This document shows, piece by piece, positions 33,271 to 43,078 of a stretch of 64,000 nucleotides of DNA. This DNA comes from Arcobacter defluvii (GTDB lineage: Bacteria > Campylobacterota > Campylobacteria > Campylobacterales > Arcobacteraceae), in NCBI RefSeq assembly GCF_013201725.1, contig NZ_CP053835.1:1612001-1676000 (forward strand), read 5' to 3'. A program made the position numbers and the translations under genes. Every line of letters begins with the position of its first letter. Positions within the stretch are counted from its first letter, which is position 1. Below the pieces are notes generated by a model. It worked only from the letters and a program-made list of their open reading frames with translations, was not told the DNA's origin and did not search any database.

Positions 33271-34752
33271 CTATTTTAATGGTAATTCAATTATAAATTT
33301 TGTTCCAATTTCAGTATTATATACATTTATTTTACCTAAACTATATTGTTCAATAATAGTTTTACTCATATATAATCCTAAACCTGTTCCATTTTTATTA
33401 CTTTTTGTTGAAAAATAAGGATTAAATATTTTATTAATAACCTTATCACTTATTCCACCAGCATTATCTTCAAACTCAATATATAACTTTTTATTTTTTT
33501 CATAACTATAGATATCTATAACTCTATTTTCAACATTCTTTTCAATCATTGCATCACATGAATTTTTTGCTAGATTTATAAAAACTTGTACCATTTCATT
33601 TAAAAAAATATCTACTTTTGAAGTAGATTCATTTTTATAATTTACTTTTATCGAATTTATTTTAAATAAATATGATAAAAAATCCATAGATTTGTTTATA
33701 ACATTTTCTATATAAACTTCTTCTTTTTTCTTATTTGGTTTAAAATAATCTCTAAAATCATCTATTGTTTTTGACATATAATCAAGTTGATTCGATACTT
33801 GAGAAACAACATCATTTAACATTTCATCAGATATTTCACCCTTTAATTCTTTTAGTAAAGGAAGTTTTTGAATCAAAATAGAAACTGCTTGTAAAGGCTG
33901 TCTCCATTGGTGTGCTATCATACTAATCATCTCGCCAAGTGCAGCTGATTTTGACTGTTCTACCAGTAAATCTTGTTGATTTTTTAACTCTTTTTGAAAA
34001 CTAATATCTTCATTTATAGCATCATAACTTATAATATTTCCATCATTATCAAAATTTGGATGGATTGTAGTTTTTAACCAATAAAATCCTCCATTTTTTT
34101 TCAGATTTTTTATCTCACCTTGCCACATATTTCCAGATTGGATAGTTTTTTTTATCTCATTAAAAAATTCTGCTTTCATATCTGGATGTTTGAAAAATTC
34201 TTGAGTTTTTCCAATCATTTCATAAGATTCATATCCAGAAATTTTACAAAAAGCATTTGAAACACTAATAATTACACCATTAATATCTGTTCTTGACATA
34301 ATTACATATTTATCAACTATATCAACTGATTTATTTAATGCATTTTCTATTTGAGCTATTGATTTTGAATAAATATCCAATAAAACAGAAAAAATCTTTT
34401 CAAAATAAAAATCTATCTCTTCTATTAATTTTGCTGTTTCAAGCTTTGATTTAAAAGCAAATTCTATTAAAGAATTTTTGAAAGTAGAAAAGAGCAAAAA
34501 AAGTTCATTTATTTTAATATTTTGTTTTCTTAAATATTTCAAAAAATCAATAACAGCAGAATTTTTTTCAGTTTTTTCATCTTTTTTTACAACTAAAATA
34601 AAATGTTCAATAAGAGCAAAAGCATATCTTCTAATAAATAAATTTTCATCAATTGAATTATTCTTTATTAAATCTAAAACAATAGGAAATGAAATCCAAG
34701 TTCGAATAATTGTAATTTTATTTTTTTCTATTTGTTCTAAAAAATTTTCCAT
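33271..34752 (-). CDS. PAS-domain sensor histidine kinase, cytoplasmic
   Basis: 493 residues with no membrane segment. Residues 1-~145 are an all-helical sensor region, RsbR-N-like in style. About 150-265 is a PAS/PAC domain (GVIISVSNAFCKISGYE, GKTQEFFKHPDM, NGGFYWLKT). The HisKA box GEMISMIAHQWRQPLQ is at about 275-290. The ATPase has NLAKNSCDAM, DNAGGI, FNPYFSTK and GTGLGLYMSKTI. No response regulator is adjacent, so it is an orphan kinase. Encoded between the 58-residue Cys protein (8 bases) and dut (9 bases). Confidence 0.92.
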   Translation of the reverse strand: MENFLEQIEKNKITIIRTWISFPIVLDLIKNNSIDENLFIRRYAFALIEHFILVVKKDEKTEKNSAVIDFLKYLRKQNIKINELFLLFSTFKNSLIEFAFKSKLETAKLIEEIDFYFEKIFSVLLDIYSKSIAQIENALNKSVDIVDKYVIMSRTDINGVIISVSNAFCKISGYESYEMIGKTQEFFKHPDMKAEFFNEIKKTIQSGNMWQGEIKNLKKNGGFYWLKTTIHPNFDNDGNIISYDAINEDISFQKELKNQQDLLVEQSKSAALGEMISMIAHQWRQPLQAVSILIQKLPLLKELKGEISDEMLNDVVSQVSNQLDYMSKTIDDFRDYFKPNKKKEEVYIENVINKSMDFLSYLFKINSIKVNYKNESTSKVDIFLNEMVQVFINLAKNSCDAMIEKNVENRVIDIYSYEKNKKLYIEFEDNAGGISDKVINKIFNPYFSTKSNKNGTGLGLYMSKTIIEQYSLGKINVYNTEIGTKFIIELPLK

Positions 34753-34760
34753 TATTCCAA

Positions 34761-34937
34761 CTATGTATTAAAATTTTTTTGAGTAAAAAATTTACAAGTT
34801 TCACCACTTGAATTTTTTACTGTCACAGATGGCATTAAAAGAGATTTAAATCCGTATGCTTTACAACCATGTGGTCTATTTGCTTCCCAAGTAACAAAAT
34901 AATATATACATTTTTGACAAACTATTCTTTTTTCCAT
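34761..34937 (-). CDS. 58-residue four-cysteine protein, probably zinc-binding
   Basis: ATG at 34937; stop at 34761. Cys7-x2-Cys10, His23-Gly-Cys25 and Cys48 form a likely metal site (CQKC, RPHGC, SGETC). The pattern, with MPSVTV and SSGETCKFF, recurs in short uncharacterised proteobacterial proteins as far as I recall; no function is known. The frame sits 11 bases after recR and 8 bases before the kinase ATG, which supports it being real despite its size. Confidence 0.72.
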   Translation of the reverse strand: MEKRIVCQKCIYYFVTWEANRPHGCKAYGFKSLLMPSVTVKNSSGETCKFFTQKNFNT

Positions 34938-34948
34938 ACTCTAATCTT

Positions 34949-35521
34949 TTATATTTCAACTTTACTTTGTATAGCTTTTGATAGTGATAAAATATCTACA
35001 TTTTCTAAACTAACACCTGTTGGAACACCTTGAGCAATTTTTGTAAATTTCAAATCATAAGTTTTAAGTTTATCCTCAATAAATAGGATAAAAGCATCAT
35101 TTGCAATAGAAGGAGTAATTGCAAATAGTATATTCTTAACACTATTATCTATTATAAACTTTTGCAAAGAATCCAATATATCTTGATCTAACTCTTCTAT
35201 TACAAAATATCTTCCATCAAATTGATTTGAATCTTCAATAACAAAAATATCTTTTGCACTTTGAACAATACAAAGTTTTTCATTATCTCTACTCTCATCA
35301 AGACAAAATTCACAAATTTCATGTTCACTCATTGATCCACATCGTGAACATTTTGTGATATTTTTTAAAGCATTTTCAATACTATGAGCAATCTTAATCC
35401 CACAATAATTATCATTCATTACTATATGATATGCTAGACGTAGAGCTGATTTTTTACCAATAGTTGGTAAAGATTCAAAAGCTTCAACAAGTTCGTAAAA
35501 TTTTTCTAATCCTTTATTCAT
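34949..35521 (-). CDS. recR: recombination protein RecR
   Basis: 190 residues. Helix-hairpin-helix start (FESLPTIGKKSALRLAYHI), four-Cys zinc finger CSRCGSMSEHEICEFC (about 58-73), and Toprim domain (LCIVQSAKDIFVIE, VTPS-like FAITPSIAND, GVPTGVSLENVD). RecR loads RecA on gaps with RecO. First gene of the recR-Cys protein-kinase-dut unit. Divergent from the MATE gene across 130 bases. Confidence 0.95.
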   Translation of the reverse strand: MNKGLEKFYELVEAFESLPTIGKKSALRLAYHIVMNDNYCGIKIAHSIENALKNITKCSRCGSMSEHEICEFCLDESRDNEKLCIVQSAKDIFVIEDSNQFDGRYFVIEELDQDILDSLQKFIIDNSVKNILFAITPSIANDAFILFIEDKLKTYDLKFTKIAQGVPTGVSLENVDILSLSKAIQSKVEI

Positions 35522-35651
35522 GTCGCAGATTATATCTAAGATTTTTAATAAATTTTATTAAGATATACTTTATTTGAAAATCATACTTTAATACATTCTT
35601 TGGCATCATTTCAAAAATTATTATTTTTTCAAAAAATTTAAAAGACTTTTT

Positions 35652-36986
35652 ATGTTAGATACTAAACCACTTATTTTATTTTTCAAATACGCTATTCCTT
35701 CTATTTTAAGCCTTTTAGCTATTTCATCTGCTAGTATTGTTGATGGATATTTTATAGGTAATTATGTAGGTTCTATTGGCTTGGCTGCAATTAATATTTC
35801 TCATCCAATGCTAACTATACTTTTTGGATTTGCTTTAATGTTTTCAGTAGGTAGTTCTGTAATAGTAGGAAAATTAATGGGAGAAAATAAAAAAGATGAA
35901 ATTTCAAATATTTTTACAAAATCAATTATTTCAATTTCTATAATTGGTATTTTCCTTTGTTTATTAATATATTTTAATCTTGAAACTTTTTTTAACTTAT
36001 TTAAAGTTGAAAATATTTTAAAAGAAGAAACATTATTATATCTTCCTATTATTCTGTTTTTTTTACCTTTTTTGATGACAGCAATAGTTTTAGACTATTT
36101 TGTAAGAGTTGATGAGAACCCTACTTTATCATTTTTAGCTCTATTTTTAAGTGCTTTAACAAACATAATTTTAGATTATTTATTTATTGTTAAATTTGAT
36201 TTTGGCTTAAGTGGTGCAGCATATGCAACAGGAATATCTTATGTCATAATTATTGTTATTTTAATTCCTCATTTTTTTTCAAAAAAAACAAGTTTAAAAC
36301 TAATAAAACCAAAAGGAAGCTGGTTTAATATTATTAATACATTAAAAAATGGTTTTTCAGAATTTATAAATGAATCATCAATAGGAATTACTGTTTTAGT
36401 TTTTAACTATATAATGCTCAAAAATTTTGGTACACAAGGAGTTGCTTCTTATACAATTATTGGTTATCTTATAATGATTAGTATTTTATTGAGTTTTGCT
36501 ATTTCAGACTCTATGCAACCAATCTTTAGTAAAAATTATGGTGCACGAAATTTTAATAGAATGAAAAGTTTTTTTAAAATTGCTTCTATTTCAATTTTAT
36601 TAATAGAATTATTAATGACTATTTTAATTCTAACAATACCTGAAATTTTAATAAACCTATTTTTAAAAGATTCAGAACAAGAAACAAGAAAAATTACTTT
36701 AGAATTTATTACTTATGCTTGGCCTGCTTTTCTATTTTCAGGTTTAAATATTTTGATAACTTCATATTTAACTTCAATTCAAAAAGCATCACTTTCAGCT
36801 TTTATTGCTATATTAAGAAGTCTTGTTTTACCAATTTCAGCAATTTTTATTTTATCTTCTATATTTGGGAATATTGGGATATTTATGGCACTTAGTGTTT
36901 CTGAATTTATTACTTTTTTAATTGCAATAAAAATTTTTATGAAAAATAACCCAAATCTAATTCATTTAAGATTTATTAACCTTTAG
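35652..36986 (+). CDS. MATE-family multidrug/toxin efflux transporter
   Basis: 444 residues with about twelve hydrophobic segments and two MatE halves (ISSASIVDGYFIGNYVGSIG in the first; DSMQPIFSKNYGARNF in the second, the classic Q-P-I motif). Predicted Na+ or H+ antiporter in the inner membrane; substrate unknown. Likely monocistronic. Weak RBS; the start is set by the first ATG after the recR divergent gap. Confidence 0.92.
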   Translation: MLDTKPLILFFKYAIPSILSLLAISSASIVDGYFIGNYVGSIGLAAINISHPMLTILFGFALMFSVGSSVIVGKLMGENKKDEISNIFTKSIISISIIGIFLCLLIYFNLETFFNLFKVENILKEETLLYLPIILFFLPFLMTAIVLDYFVRVDENPTLSFLALFLSALTNIILDYLFIVKFDFGLSGAAYATGISYVIIIVILIPHFFSKKTSLKLIKPKGSWFNIINTLKNGFSEFINESSIGITVLVFNYIMLKNFGTQGVASYTIIGYLIMISILLSFAISDSMQPIFSKNYGARNFNRMKSFFKIASISILLIELLMTILILTIPEILINLFLKDSEQETRKITLEFITYAWPAFLFSGLNILITSYLTSIQKASLSAFIAILRSLVLPISAIFILSSIFGNIGIFMALSVSEFITFLIAIKIFMKNNPNLIHLRFINL

Positions 36987-37038
36987 ATAAAATCACGGCT
37001 TACATTAAATTTATTATATTTTTTAAGGGAGATAGAAA

Positions 37039-38157
37039 TTGACTGAGATTGATTATTATGAATTACTAGAAGTTAGTAAAAGTTCTGATAAAAGCACAAT
37101 CAAAAAAGCTTATAGACAAATGGCTATGAAATATCATCCTGACAAAAATCCAGGTGATAATGAAGCTGAAGAAAAATTCAAAGCTATAAATGAAGCTTAT
37201 CAAGTATTAAGCGATGAAGAAAAAAGAGCTATTTATGATAGATATGGGAAAGCTGGGCTTGAAGGTCATGGGCAAAGAAGTAGTGGTTTTTCTGGTGGAT
37301 TTGAAGATTTAAGTTCTGTTTTTGAAGAGATGTTTGGATTTGGTTCTAGTTCAAGAGGCAGAAAACAAAAAAAATCATATAACTACAATTTAGACGTTAC
37401 TATTGAGGTTAAACTTGAGTTTAATGAAGCAGTATTTGGTTGTAAAAAAGATATAAGTTATAAATATAAAACTGCTTGTAAATCTTGTAAAGGAACAGGT
37501 GCAAAAGATGGTAAAATGTCTACTTGTTCTATGTGTAATGGACATGGGCAAGTACATTCAAGACAAGGATTTATGACTTTTGCTCAAACTTGTCCAAAAT
37601 GTGGAGGAACAGGTCAAGCTGCATCAGATTCTTGTAAATCTTGTGGTGGAACAGGATATGATGAAGTAAAAGATACATTTAAAGTTGATATTCCAGAAGG
37701 TGTAAACGATGGAATGAGAATTAGAGTTTCAAATAAAGGAAATATTGCTCCTGATGGAAGTCGTGGTGATTTATATCTTCAAGTTAAAGTAAAAGAGGAT
37801 TCTCATTTTGTTAGACATGATGATGATATTTATTTTGAAGCACCAATTTTCTTTACTCAAGTTGCACTAGGTGGAAAAATAACTGTTCCAGGCTTAAGAG
37901 GAAAATTAGAACTTGAAATTCCAAAAGGTGCTAAAGATAAACAACAATTCACTTTCAAAGGTGAAGGTGTAAAATCTGTTCAAGGATATGGAAAAGGTGA
38001 TTTAGTAGTACAAATAAAAATCGAATATCCAAAAGCTTTAAATAGTGAACAAAAAGAGCTTTTAGAAAAACTTCAAGATAGTTTTGGAATAGAAAGTAAA
38101 CCTCATGAATCAACATTTGAATCTATGTTTGACAAAGTTAAGAAATGGTTTTCATAA
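37039..38157 (+). CDS. dnaJ: chaperone DnaJ
   Basis: 372 residues from a TTG start, with AAGGGAGA eight bases upstream. J domain with the HPD motif ([10 protein letters not shown]), G/F-rich region (about 75-105), and four CxxCxGxG zinc repeats ([32 protein letters not shown]). Two C-terminal beta domains follow. It stimulates DnaK ATPase. Neither dnaK nor grpE is near. trpB follows by 31 bases. Confidence 0.97.
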   Translation: MTEIDYYELLEVSKSSDKSTIKKAYRQMAMKYHPDKNPGDNEAEEKFKAINEAYQVLSDEEKRAIYDRYGKAGLEGHGQRSSGFSGGFEDLSSVFEEMFGFGSSSRGRKQKKSYNYNLDVTIEVKLEFNEAVFGCKKDISYKYKTACKSCKGTGAKDGKMSTCSMCNGHGQVHSRQGFMTFAQTCPKCGGTGQAASDSCKSCGGTGYDEVKDTFKVDIPEGVNDGMRIRVSNKGNIAPDGSRGDLYLQVKVKEDSHFVRHDDDIYFEAPIFFTQVALGGKITVPGLRGKLELEIPKGAKDKQQFTFKGEGVKSVQGYGKGDLVVQIKIEYPKALNSEQKELLEKLQDSFGIESKPHESTFESMFDKVKKWFS

Positions 38158-38188
38158 AAATTTTATAAAAATACTCAAGGGAAAATAA

Positions 38189-39406
38189 ATGAATAAATCA
38201 TATTTAGAAAGTATGCCTGATGCTAATGGTTTTTTTGGTAAATTTGGAGGTTCATTTATTCCTCCTGAATTAGAAAAACCTTTTGAAGAAATTAAAAAAG
38301 CTTATGAAGAGTTAAAAAATTCTCCTAAATTTATAGAAGAATTAAAATATGTAAGAAAACATTATCAAGGAAGACCTACTCCCGTATCTTTTGCAAAAAA
38401 TTTAACTAACTTTTGTGGAGGAGCAAAAATCTATCTAAAAAGAGAAGATTTAAATCACACAGGAGCTCATAAATTAAACCACTGTATGGCTGAAGTTATA
38501 CTTGCTAAACATCTTGGAAAGAAAAAAGTAATAGCTGAAACAGGTGCAGGACAACACGGTGTTGCATTGGCAACTGCTGCTGCTTATTTTGGTTTAGAGT
38601 GTGAAATTCATATGGGTGAAGTTGATATTGCAAAAGAACATCCAAATGTAGTTAGAATGAAAATTCTTGGAGCAAAAGTAATTCCAGCAACTCATGGACT
38701 AAAAACGTTAAAAGAAGCTGTTGATTCTGCTTTTGAAGCATATTTAGCTGATACTAAAAATTCTATTTATTGTATTGGTTCTGTTGTAGGTCCTCATCCA
38801 TTTCCTATGATGGTTAGAGATTTCCAAAGTATAATTGGACTAGAATCACGTGAACAATTTTTAGAACATGAAGGAAAACTTCCAGATGCAGTTGCTGCTT
38901 GTATTGGTGGTGGAAGTAATGCTATGGGAATTTTTTCTGGATTTATTGATGATAAAGAAGTTGAACTTTATGGTGTTGAGCCTTTAGGGAAAGGTGAAAA
39001 CATTGGAGAACACTCAGCATCTTTAACTTATGGAGAAGAAGGAGTTATGCACGGATTTAACTCTATAATGTTAAAAGACAAAGATGGAAATCCTGCGCCT
39101 GTTTACTCAATTGGAAGTGGGATTGATTATCCAAGTGTTGGACCTGAACATGCTTATTTAAAAGAATCAGGAAGAAGTAAAGTTGGACTTTGTGACGATA
39201 ATGAAGCTGTTGAAGCATTTTACAAGTTATCTCAACTTGAAGGAATCATTCCAGCACTTGAATCAGCTCATGCTATTGGATTTGCGATGAAACTAGCAAA
39301 AACATTGGATAAAGAAAAAACTATTTTAGTAAGTCTTAGTGGTCGAGGGGATAAAGATATTGATTTTGTTATTAATAACTACCCTATTCCAAACTCAAAA
39401 TTTTAA
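38189..39406 (+). CDS. trpB: tryptophan synthase beta chain
   Basis: 405 residues, TrpB1 type. PLP-binding Lys in [13 protein letters not shown], phosphate loop GGGSNAMG, and [10 protein letters not shown] and SGRGDKD are diagnostic. Condenses indole with serine. No trpA is adjacent. RBS AAGGGAAAA precedes the ATG. The next gene begins 21 bases later and may be co-transcribed. Confidence 0.96.
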   Translation: MNKSYLESMPDANGFFGKFGGSFIPPELEKPFEEIKKAYEELKNSPKFIEELKYVRKHYQGRPTPVSFAKNLTNFCGGAKIYLKREDLNHTGAHKLNHCMAEVILAKHLGKKKVIAETGAGQHGVALATAAAYFGLECEIHMGEVDIAKEHPNVVRMKILGAKVIPATHGLKTLKEAVDSAFEAYLADTKNSIYCIGSVVGPHPFPMMVRDFQSIIGLESREQFLEHEGKLPDAVAACIGGGSNAMGIFSGFIDDKEVELYGVEPLGKGENIGEHSASLTYGEEGVMHGFNSIMLKDKDGNPAPVYSIGSGIDYPSVGPEHAYLKESGRSKVGLCDDNEAVEAFYKLSQLEGIIPALESAHAIGFAMKLAKTLDKEKTILVSLSGRGDKDIDFVINNYPIPNSKF

Positions 39407-39427
39407 TATAATACAAGGGGAAAGATA

Positions 39428-40021
39428 ATGAAAGTTGAATATGCAGGTGCGAAACCTATTATAGATGAAAGGGGAATTTTCTTTAAAAATGGGAAAGAAG
39501 ATAAATTTGTATATTTAACTTTTGCTATTGACATTTTAAATTCTATTAATCATCCATATGAAGATAAAAAAATATATTCTAATCAAATAAACCATAAAAA
39601 TTTATCTTCAAATGAAGTATTAACTATTCTTCTAAAATTTCACCCAAATTTAGAAAAGACTATGAACAAAGAAATTTCTTCATACTTAATACATTTAGAC
39701 AATGAAGAAAAAGAAGTAGAAAATAGAACTTCATTATCAGAAATTGAAAAATATGTATATATTTCAAATCTAAAATTAATGAGAAACTATAAAATACAAA
39801 GAGCAAAAAATAAAATATTTTATTTTCATTGTATTCAAACTATCGTTGAAATAATTATAGAACATAAAATAAAAAAACTTGAAATGCCATTTAATGAAAA
39901 ATTTTGGCATATTTTACAAACTATTGAAGGTGAACTTTCTAAACATAGAATTGGTTCTAGTTTAAATGTTACAAATGAAAATGATCATTTAAAGCTTAAT
40001 CTTACAATAAATATTTATTAA
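39428..40021 (+). CDS. hypothetical protein, 197 residues
   Basis: Soluble, Lys/Glu/Ile-rich with no signal or membrane segment. The N-terminus (MKVEYAGAKPIIDERGIFF) recurs in small Campylobacterota proteins as I recall it, but no function is known. Mid-region helices (EIEKYVYISNLKLMRN) and a beta-rich end (LKLNLTINIY). RBS AAGGGGAAAG is strong. The stop overlaps that of the converging gene by two bases. Confidence 0.75.
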   Translation: MKVEYAGAKPIIDERGIFFKNGKEDKFVYLTFAIDILNSINHPYEDKKIYSNQINHKNLSSNEVLTILLKFHPNLEKTMNKEISSYLIHLDNEEKEVENRTSLSEIEKYVYISNLKLMRNYKIQRAKNKIFYFHCIQTIVEIIIEHKIKKLEMPFNEKFWHILQTIEGELSKHRIGSSLNVTNENDHLKLNLTINIY

Positions 40022-40689
40022 AATTGTTTGATTAAGTTTTTATTGTAATTTTCTAAATCTTGATATTTGTAAATTAATTCTTGATATTTTAAATTATAAT
40101 CATTGTATAAAAATGAATAATCGTTTTTTTCATTTTTATACTTATCATAACCTTTTTTTGAACTACTTGATAAAGCACTCAAAAAATCAAATGAATTAAC
40201 TTTTGTTAATATCTCATCTAATTTATCTTGTGATATTACATCAGTTGAATTTGTTTGAGTATTATTTATTTTATTTGTAATTGAACTTTCTAATAAATCA
40301 AATAATGAACCACTACTATTTGAACTTAAAAATATATTTTTGTCATTATATCTATCTGTTAAGAATGTATAACCTAAATTAAAAGGTTGTCCTAAAACTG
40401 TATTAAATAAAGCTTTTGATAGGTTTTCATCACTTGAAAAAAGTGTTGCTAGTCTTAAATTTCTTGCCATATTCTTATCATCTTCATTTTCAAATAGAGT
40501 ATCTATTTCTTCTAAAGTTATACCATTTATATTTTCATAAGTTAAATCATTAGTTCTAACTATTGAATTTGTATTATTTGTTGAAGATGAAGAAACAAGC
40601 TTATTTAAAAAACTATCTACTTCTTGTTTTATTACTGCATCTGATTTTTGAATTGTTGAAAGTAAAATATCATAATTTGAGCTAATCAT
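40018..40689 (-). CDS. hypothetical protein, possibly flagellar DUF1217-like
   Basis: Start set at ATG 40689, where ATGA overlaps the stop of the upstream gene and AGAGGA lies nine bases before. An in-frame TTG three codons earlier is the alternative. 223 residues, Ser/Asn/Asp-rich, helical: DILLSTIQKSDAVIKQEVDSF, LFENEDDKNMARNLRLATLF, coiled-coil end (YQDLENYNKNLIKQF). The FN-rich low-complexity style and helical repeats are like DUF1217 or flagellin-associated proteins, but this is a weak guess. Confidence 0.7.
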   Translation of the reverse strand: MISSNYDILLSTIQKSDAVIKQEVDSFLNKLVSSSSTNNTNSIVRTNDLTYENINGITLEEIDTLFENEDDKNMARNLRLATLFSSDENLSKALFNTVLGQPFNLGYTFLTDRYNDKNIFLSSNSSGSLFDLLESSITNKINNTQTNSTDVISQDKLDEILTKVNSFDFLSALSSSSKKGYDKYKNEKNDYSFLYNDYNLKYQELIYKYQDLENYNKNLIKQF

Positions 40690-41534
40690 TCGTTGCAATC
40701 CTCTCTTTTTGATAAAATTTTTAGTTCATTACAAGAAAAACCTGCTTCTTTTCTTGCAGTGAAATTTAAGTCCATTTTTCTATTTGTACTTCCTGGAAAA
40801 ACTTCTTCAATGATTTTTATATATGTAGATTCTGGTTCCAAATTTAGTCTTTCACACTCATATTTAAACCAAAAATCACCTTTTTTTACATGACTTACTT
40901 CTTCTTCTAAAATAACTCTTAATGCTTCAATAAATTTTATATTAAATTCATCTCTATTTGAGTTTAATTTTTCCATAATTTTGGGATTTTGATCAAGTCC
41001 ATTTGCTTCGAGATATCTAGGAACTGCTGCCATTCTTCTTAAAAAATCAGGTGTTTGCTCCATTGCTTCAAAAAGATTTTTATGAACAGGAAAATCTCCA
41101 TAAACTCCGCCAAGTTCATGCATTAACTCTTCAAGCATTAAAAAATGCCTTATTTCATCATCTGCAACTTCCAACCAATCTTTATAATATTCAACTGGCA
41201 TATTTTTATATCTTAAAGCTGCATCTAAAGCTAAATCAATTGCAGAATATTCTATATGTAAAATTGTATGAACTAGATATTTTTTACCTTCTATAGATTT
41301 AAAATTTTTAATAGGAGGTAAAGCAGTTGGTTTAATAATCTCTAAAAAATCAGAATATGAAGGTTTATCTAAAATAGGAACTTCATAAGAATTATCAAAA
41401 GAAAGGGTATTATTTAAAAAATTTTCATAGAAACTTTTAAATTTCTCAATTTTAATTTTTGGCTCACATGTCAATAAAACTTTTTCAAGTGTATAAAAAT
41501 AATCCATAAATAACCTCTTTTTTGATATAATCAA
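40686..41534 (-). CDS. DUF455 ferritin-like protein
   Basis: 282 residues. A four-helix di-metal bundle is suggested by HIEYSAIDLALDAALRY, VADDEIRHFLMLEELMHEL and RVILEEEVSHVKKGDFWF, each with E/H pairs in ExxH spacing. This matches the DUF455 ferritin-like family; its chemistry is unknown, though relatives act as hydroxylases (MiaE-type) or iron-handling enzymes. Encoded divergently from the MBL hydrolase with a 26-base gap between starts. Confidence 0.88.
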   Translation of the reverse strand: MIISKKRLFMDYFYTLEKVLLTCEPKIKIEKFKSFYENFLNNTLSFDNSYEVPILDKPSYSDFLEIIKPTALPPIKNFKSIEGKKYLVHTILHIEYSAIDLALDAALRYKNMPVEYYKDWLEVADDEIRHFLMLEELMHELGGVYGDFPVHKNLFEAMEQTPDFLRRMAAVPRYLEANGLDQNPKIMEKLNSNRDEFNIKFIEALRVILEEEVSHVKKGDFWFKYECERLNLEPESTYIKIIEEVFPGSTNRKMDLNFTARKEAGFSCNELKILSKREDCNE

Positions 41535-41560
41535 GCAATTTTAGCAAAGTAAGGTTTAAA

Positions 41561-42154
41561 ATGGATATAAAAGTTCAACCAATGGGTGATTATCAAACAA
41601 ATTGTTATATTGTAACAATAGATGGGAAAGATATTATTATAGATCCAGGGGTTAATGCGCTTTCATGGATAAAATCAAATGTAAAAAATCCAATTGCTGT
41701 TTTAAATACACATGGACATTTTGATCATATTTGGTCAAATCAAGCAGTAAAAGAAAACTATAATATAAAATTATATACTCCAAAAGATGATGAATTTATG
41801 CTAACTTTAGATCCATATGGAATGGGTATGCCACCATCTTATGCAGATATTTTAGTAAATCCTGATGAAGAAATAGAAATTCAAGGTATTAAAATAAAAT
41901 TTCACCATTTTCCAGGTCATACACCAGGTTGTAGTGCTTTACAAATAGGTAAACATTTATTTACAGGTGATTTTATTTTTAAAGGAACTATTGGAAGATT
42001 TGATTTTCCTAACTCAAATGCTATGTTAATGAAACGAAGTTTAAATAAAATTTTACAATGGAATGAAGATTTTCATATTTATCCAGGTCATGGAGATAAA
42101 ACAACATTAAAAAATGAAATTCAAACTCTAAAACAATGGGAAAGACATATATAA
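41561..42154 (+). CDS. MBL-fold hydrolase (glyoxalase II-like)
   Basis: 197 residues with the complete metallo-beta-lactamase metal set: NTHGHFDHIW (HxHxDH), FPGHTPGC, GDFIFKGTIGR and YPGHGDKT. The YcbL/glyoxalase II-like subgroup is the best fit; the actual thioester substrate is unknown. RBS AAGG. Thirteen bases before the first GGDEF gene, so possibly co-transcribed. Confidence 0.92.
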   Translation: MDIKVQPMGDYQTNCYIVTIDGKDIIIDPGVNALSWIKSNVKNPIAVLNTHGHFDHIWSNQAVKENYNIKLYTPKDDEFMLTLDPYGMGMPPSYADILVNPDEEIEIQGIKIKFHHFPGHTPGCSALQIGKHLFTGDFIFKGTIGRFDFPNSNAMLMKRSLNKILQWNEDFHIYPGHGDKTTLKNEIQTLKQWERHI

Positions 42155-42167
42155 AAAGGCTTAGCTT

Positions 42168-43070
42168 ATGAACCTATCTTGTGAGACGATAATAAATGAG
42201 AATGAAAAATTAAAACTTTCTGATTTAGAAAAAAGTTGTTTAAATATTTTTGATTATTTAAGATTACACCATAATATAAATTTTCTAACTATAAATATTA
42301 AAAAAAATGATTCAATTGATAATTTATTCAATTGTTCGAACTCTAATATAAACTATTTTGTAAACACATTAGAATTCAAACAAAATTGTGATACAGAAAT
42401 TATTTTTAACTTTTTATCTGAAAATGAAGAAGAATATACTTCAATAAAAGAAAATCTTGGTTTCATAAAATTGTCTTTACAAATATTTTCTCAATCTTTA
42501 TATAACAAATATATGGAAAAAACTTTAAATGAAATGTCTTTAGTTGACCATGTAACTGGCTCTTATAATCGTTGTTATTTAAATAATTATGTTGGAAATT
42601 TATTAAGTTTATCAAATAGAGAGCAGAAAAAAATTGCTTTTATTAAAATTGGTATTGATCAATTCAAAGCAGTAATTGATGAATTTGATTATGAAATTGG
42701 AGATAAAGTTCTAAAAGTTTTAGCACAAACTTTAAAAAATAGTGTTAGAGAATCTGATTTAGTTATTAAAATTTCTAATGATGAATTTCTAGTTATTTTA
42801 TTAAATATAATTAATGAAAACAATGCTATACTCATTGCTGAAAAACTTATTAATAACTTTAGCAAAGAAAAAGTTGTGATAAATGAAGAGACTAAACAGA
42901 CTTTAATGAAAACTATTTGTGGTGGAATTTCTATCTATCCTGATGATGCAACAACAATAGATGAAATAATAAAAAAATCTGATATTGCTCTATATGAAGC
43001 TAGAAATAGAGGGCGAGGACAAGTTTTTCTCTTTAATGAAGAAGATACAAATAAAATAGATTTTTTTTAG
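42168..43070 (+). CDS. GGDEF-domain protein with altered signature (paralogue A)
   Basis: 300 residues. N-terminal ~120 is a GAF-like cytoplasmic region. GGDEF domain ~125-295: LVDHVTGSYNRCYLNNYV, KIGIDQFKAVIDEFDYEIGD, and SNDEFLVIL in place of GGDEF, so the first two glycines are lost and cyclase activity is doubtful. No RxxD site; ESDLVIK stands near its position. C-terminal GRGQVFLFNEED then KIDFF. A close paralogue follows by eight bases (tandem duplication). Confidence 0.88.
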   Translation: MNLSCETIINENEKLKLSDLEKSCLNIFDYLRLHHNINFLTINIKKNDSIDNLFNCSNSNINYFVNTLEFKQNCDTEIIFNFLSENEEEYTSIKENLGFIKLSLQIFSQSLYNKYMEKTLNEMSLVDHVTGSYNRCYLNNYVGNLLSLSNREQKKIAFIKIGIDQFKAVIDEFDYEIGDKVLKVLAQTLKNSVRESDLVIKISNDEFLVILLNIINENNAILIAEKLINNFSKEKVVINEETKQTLMKTICGGISIYPDDATTIDEIIKKSDIALYEARNRGRGQVFLFNEEDTNKIDFF

Positions 43071-43078
43071 GTAGAAAT

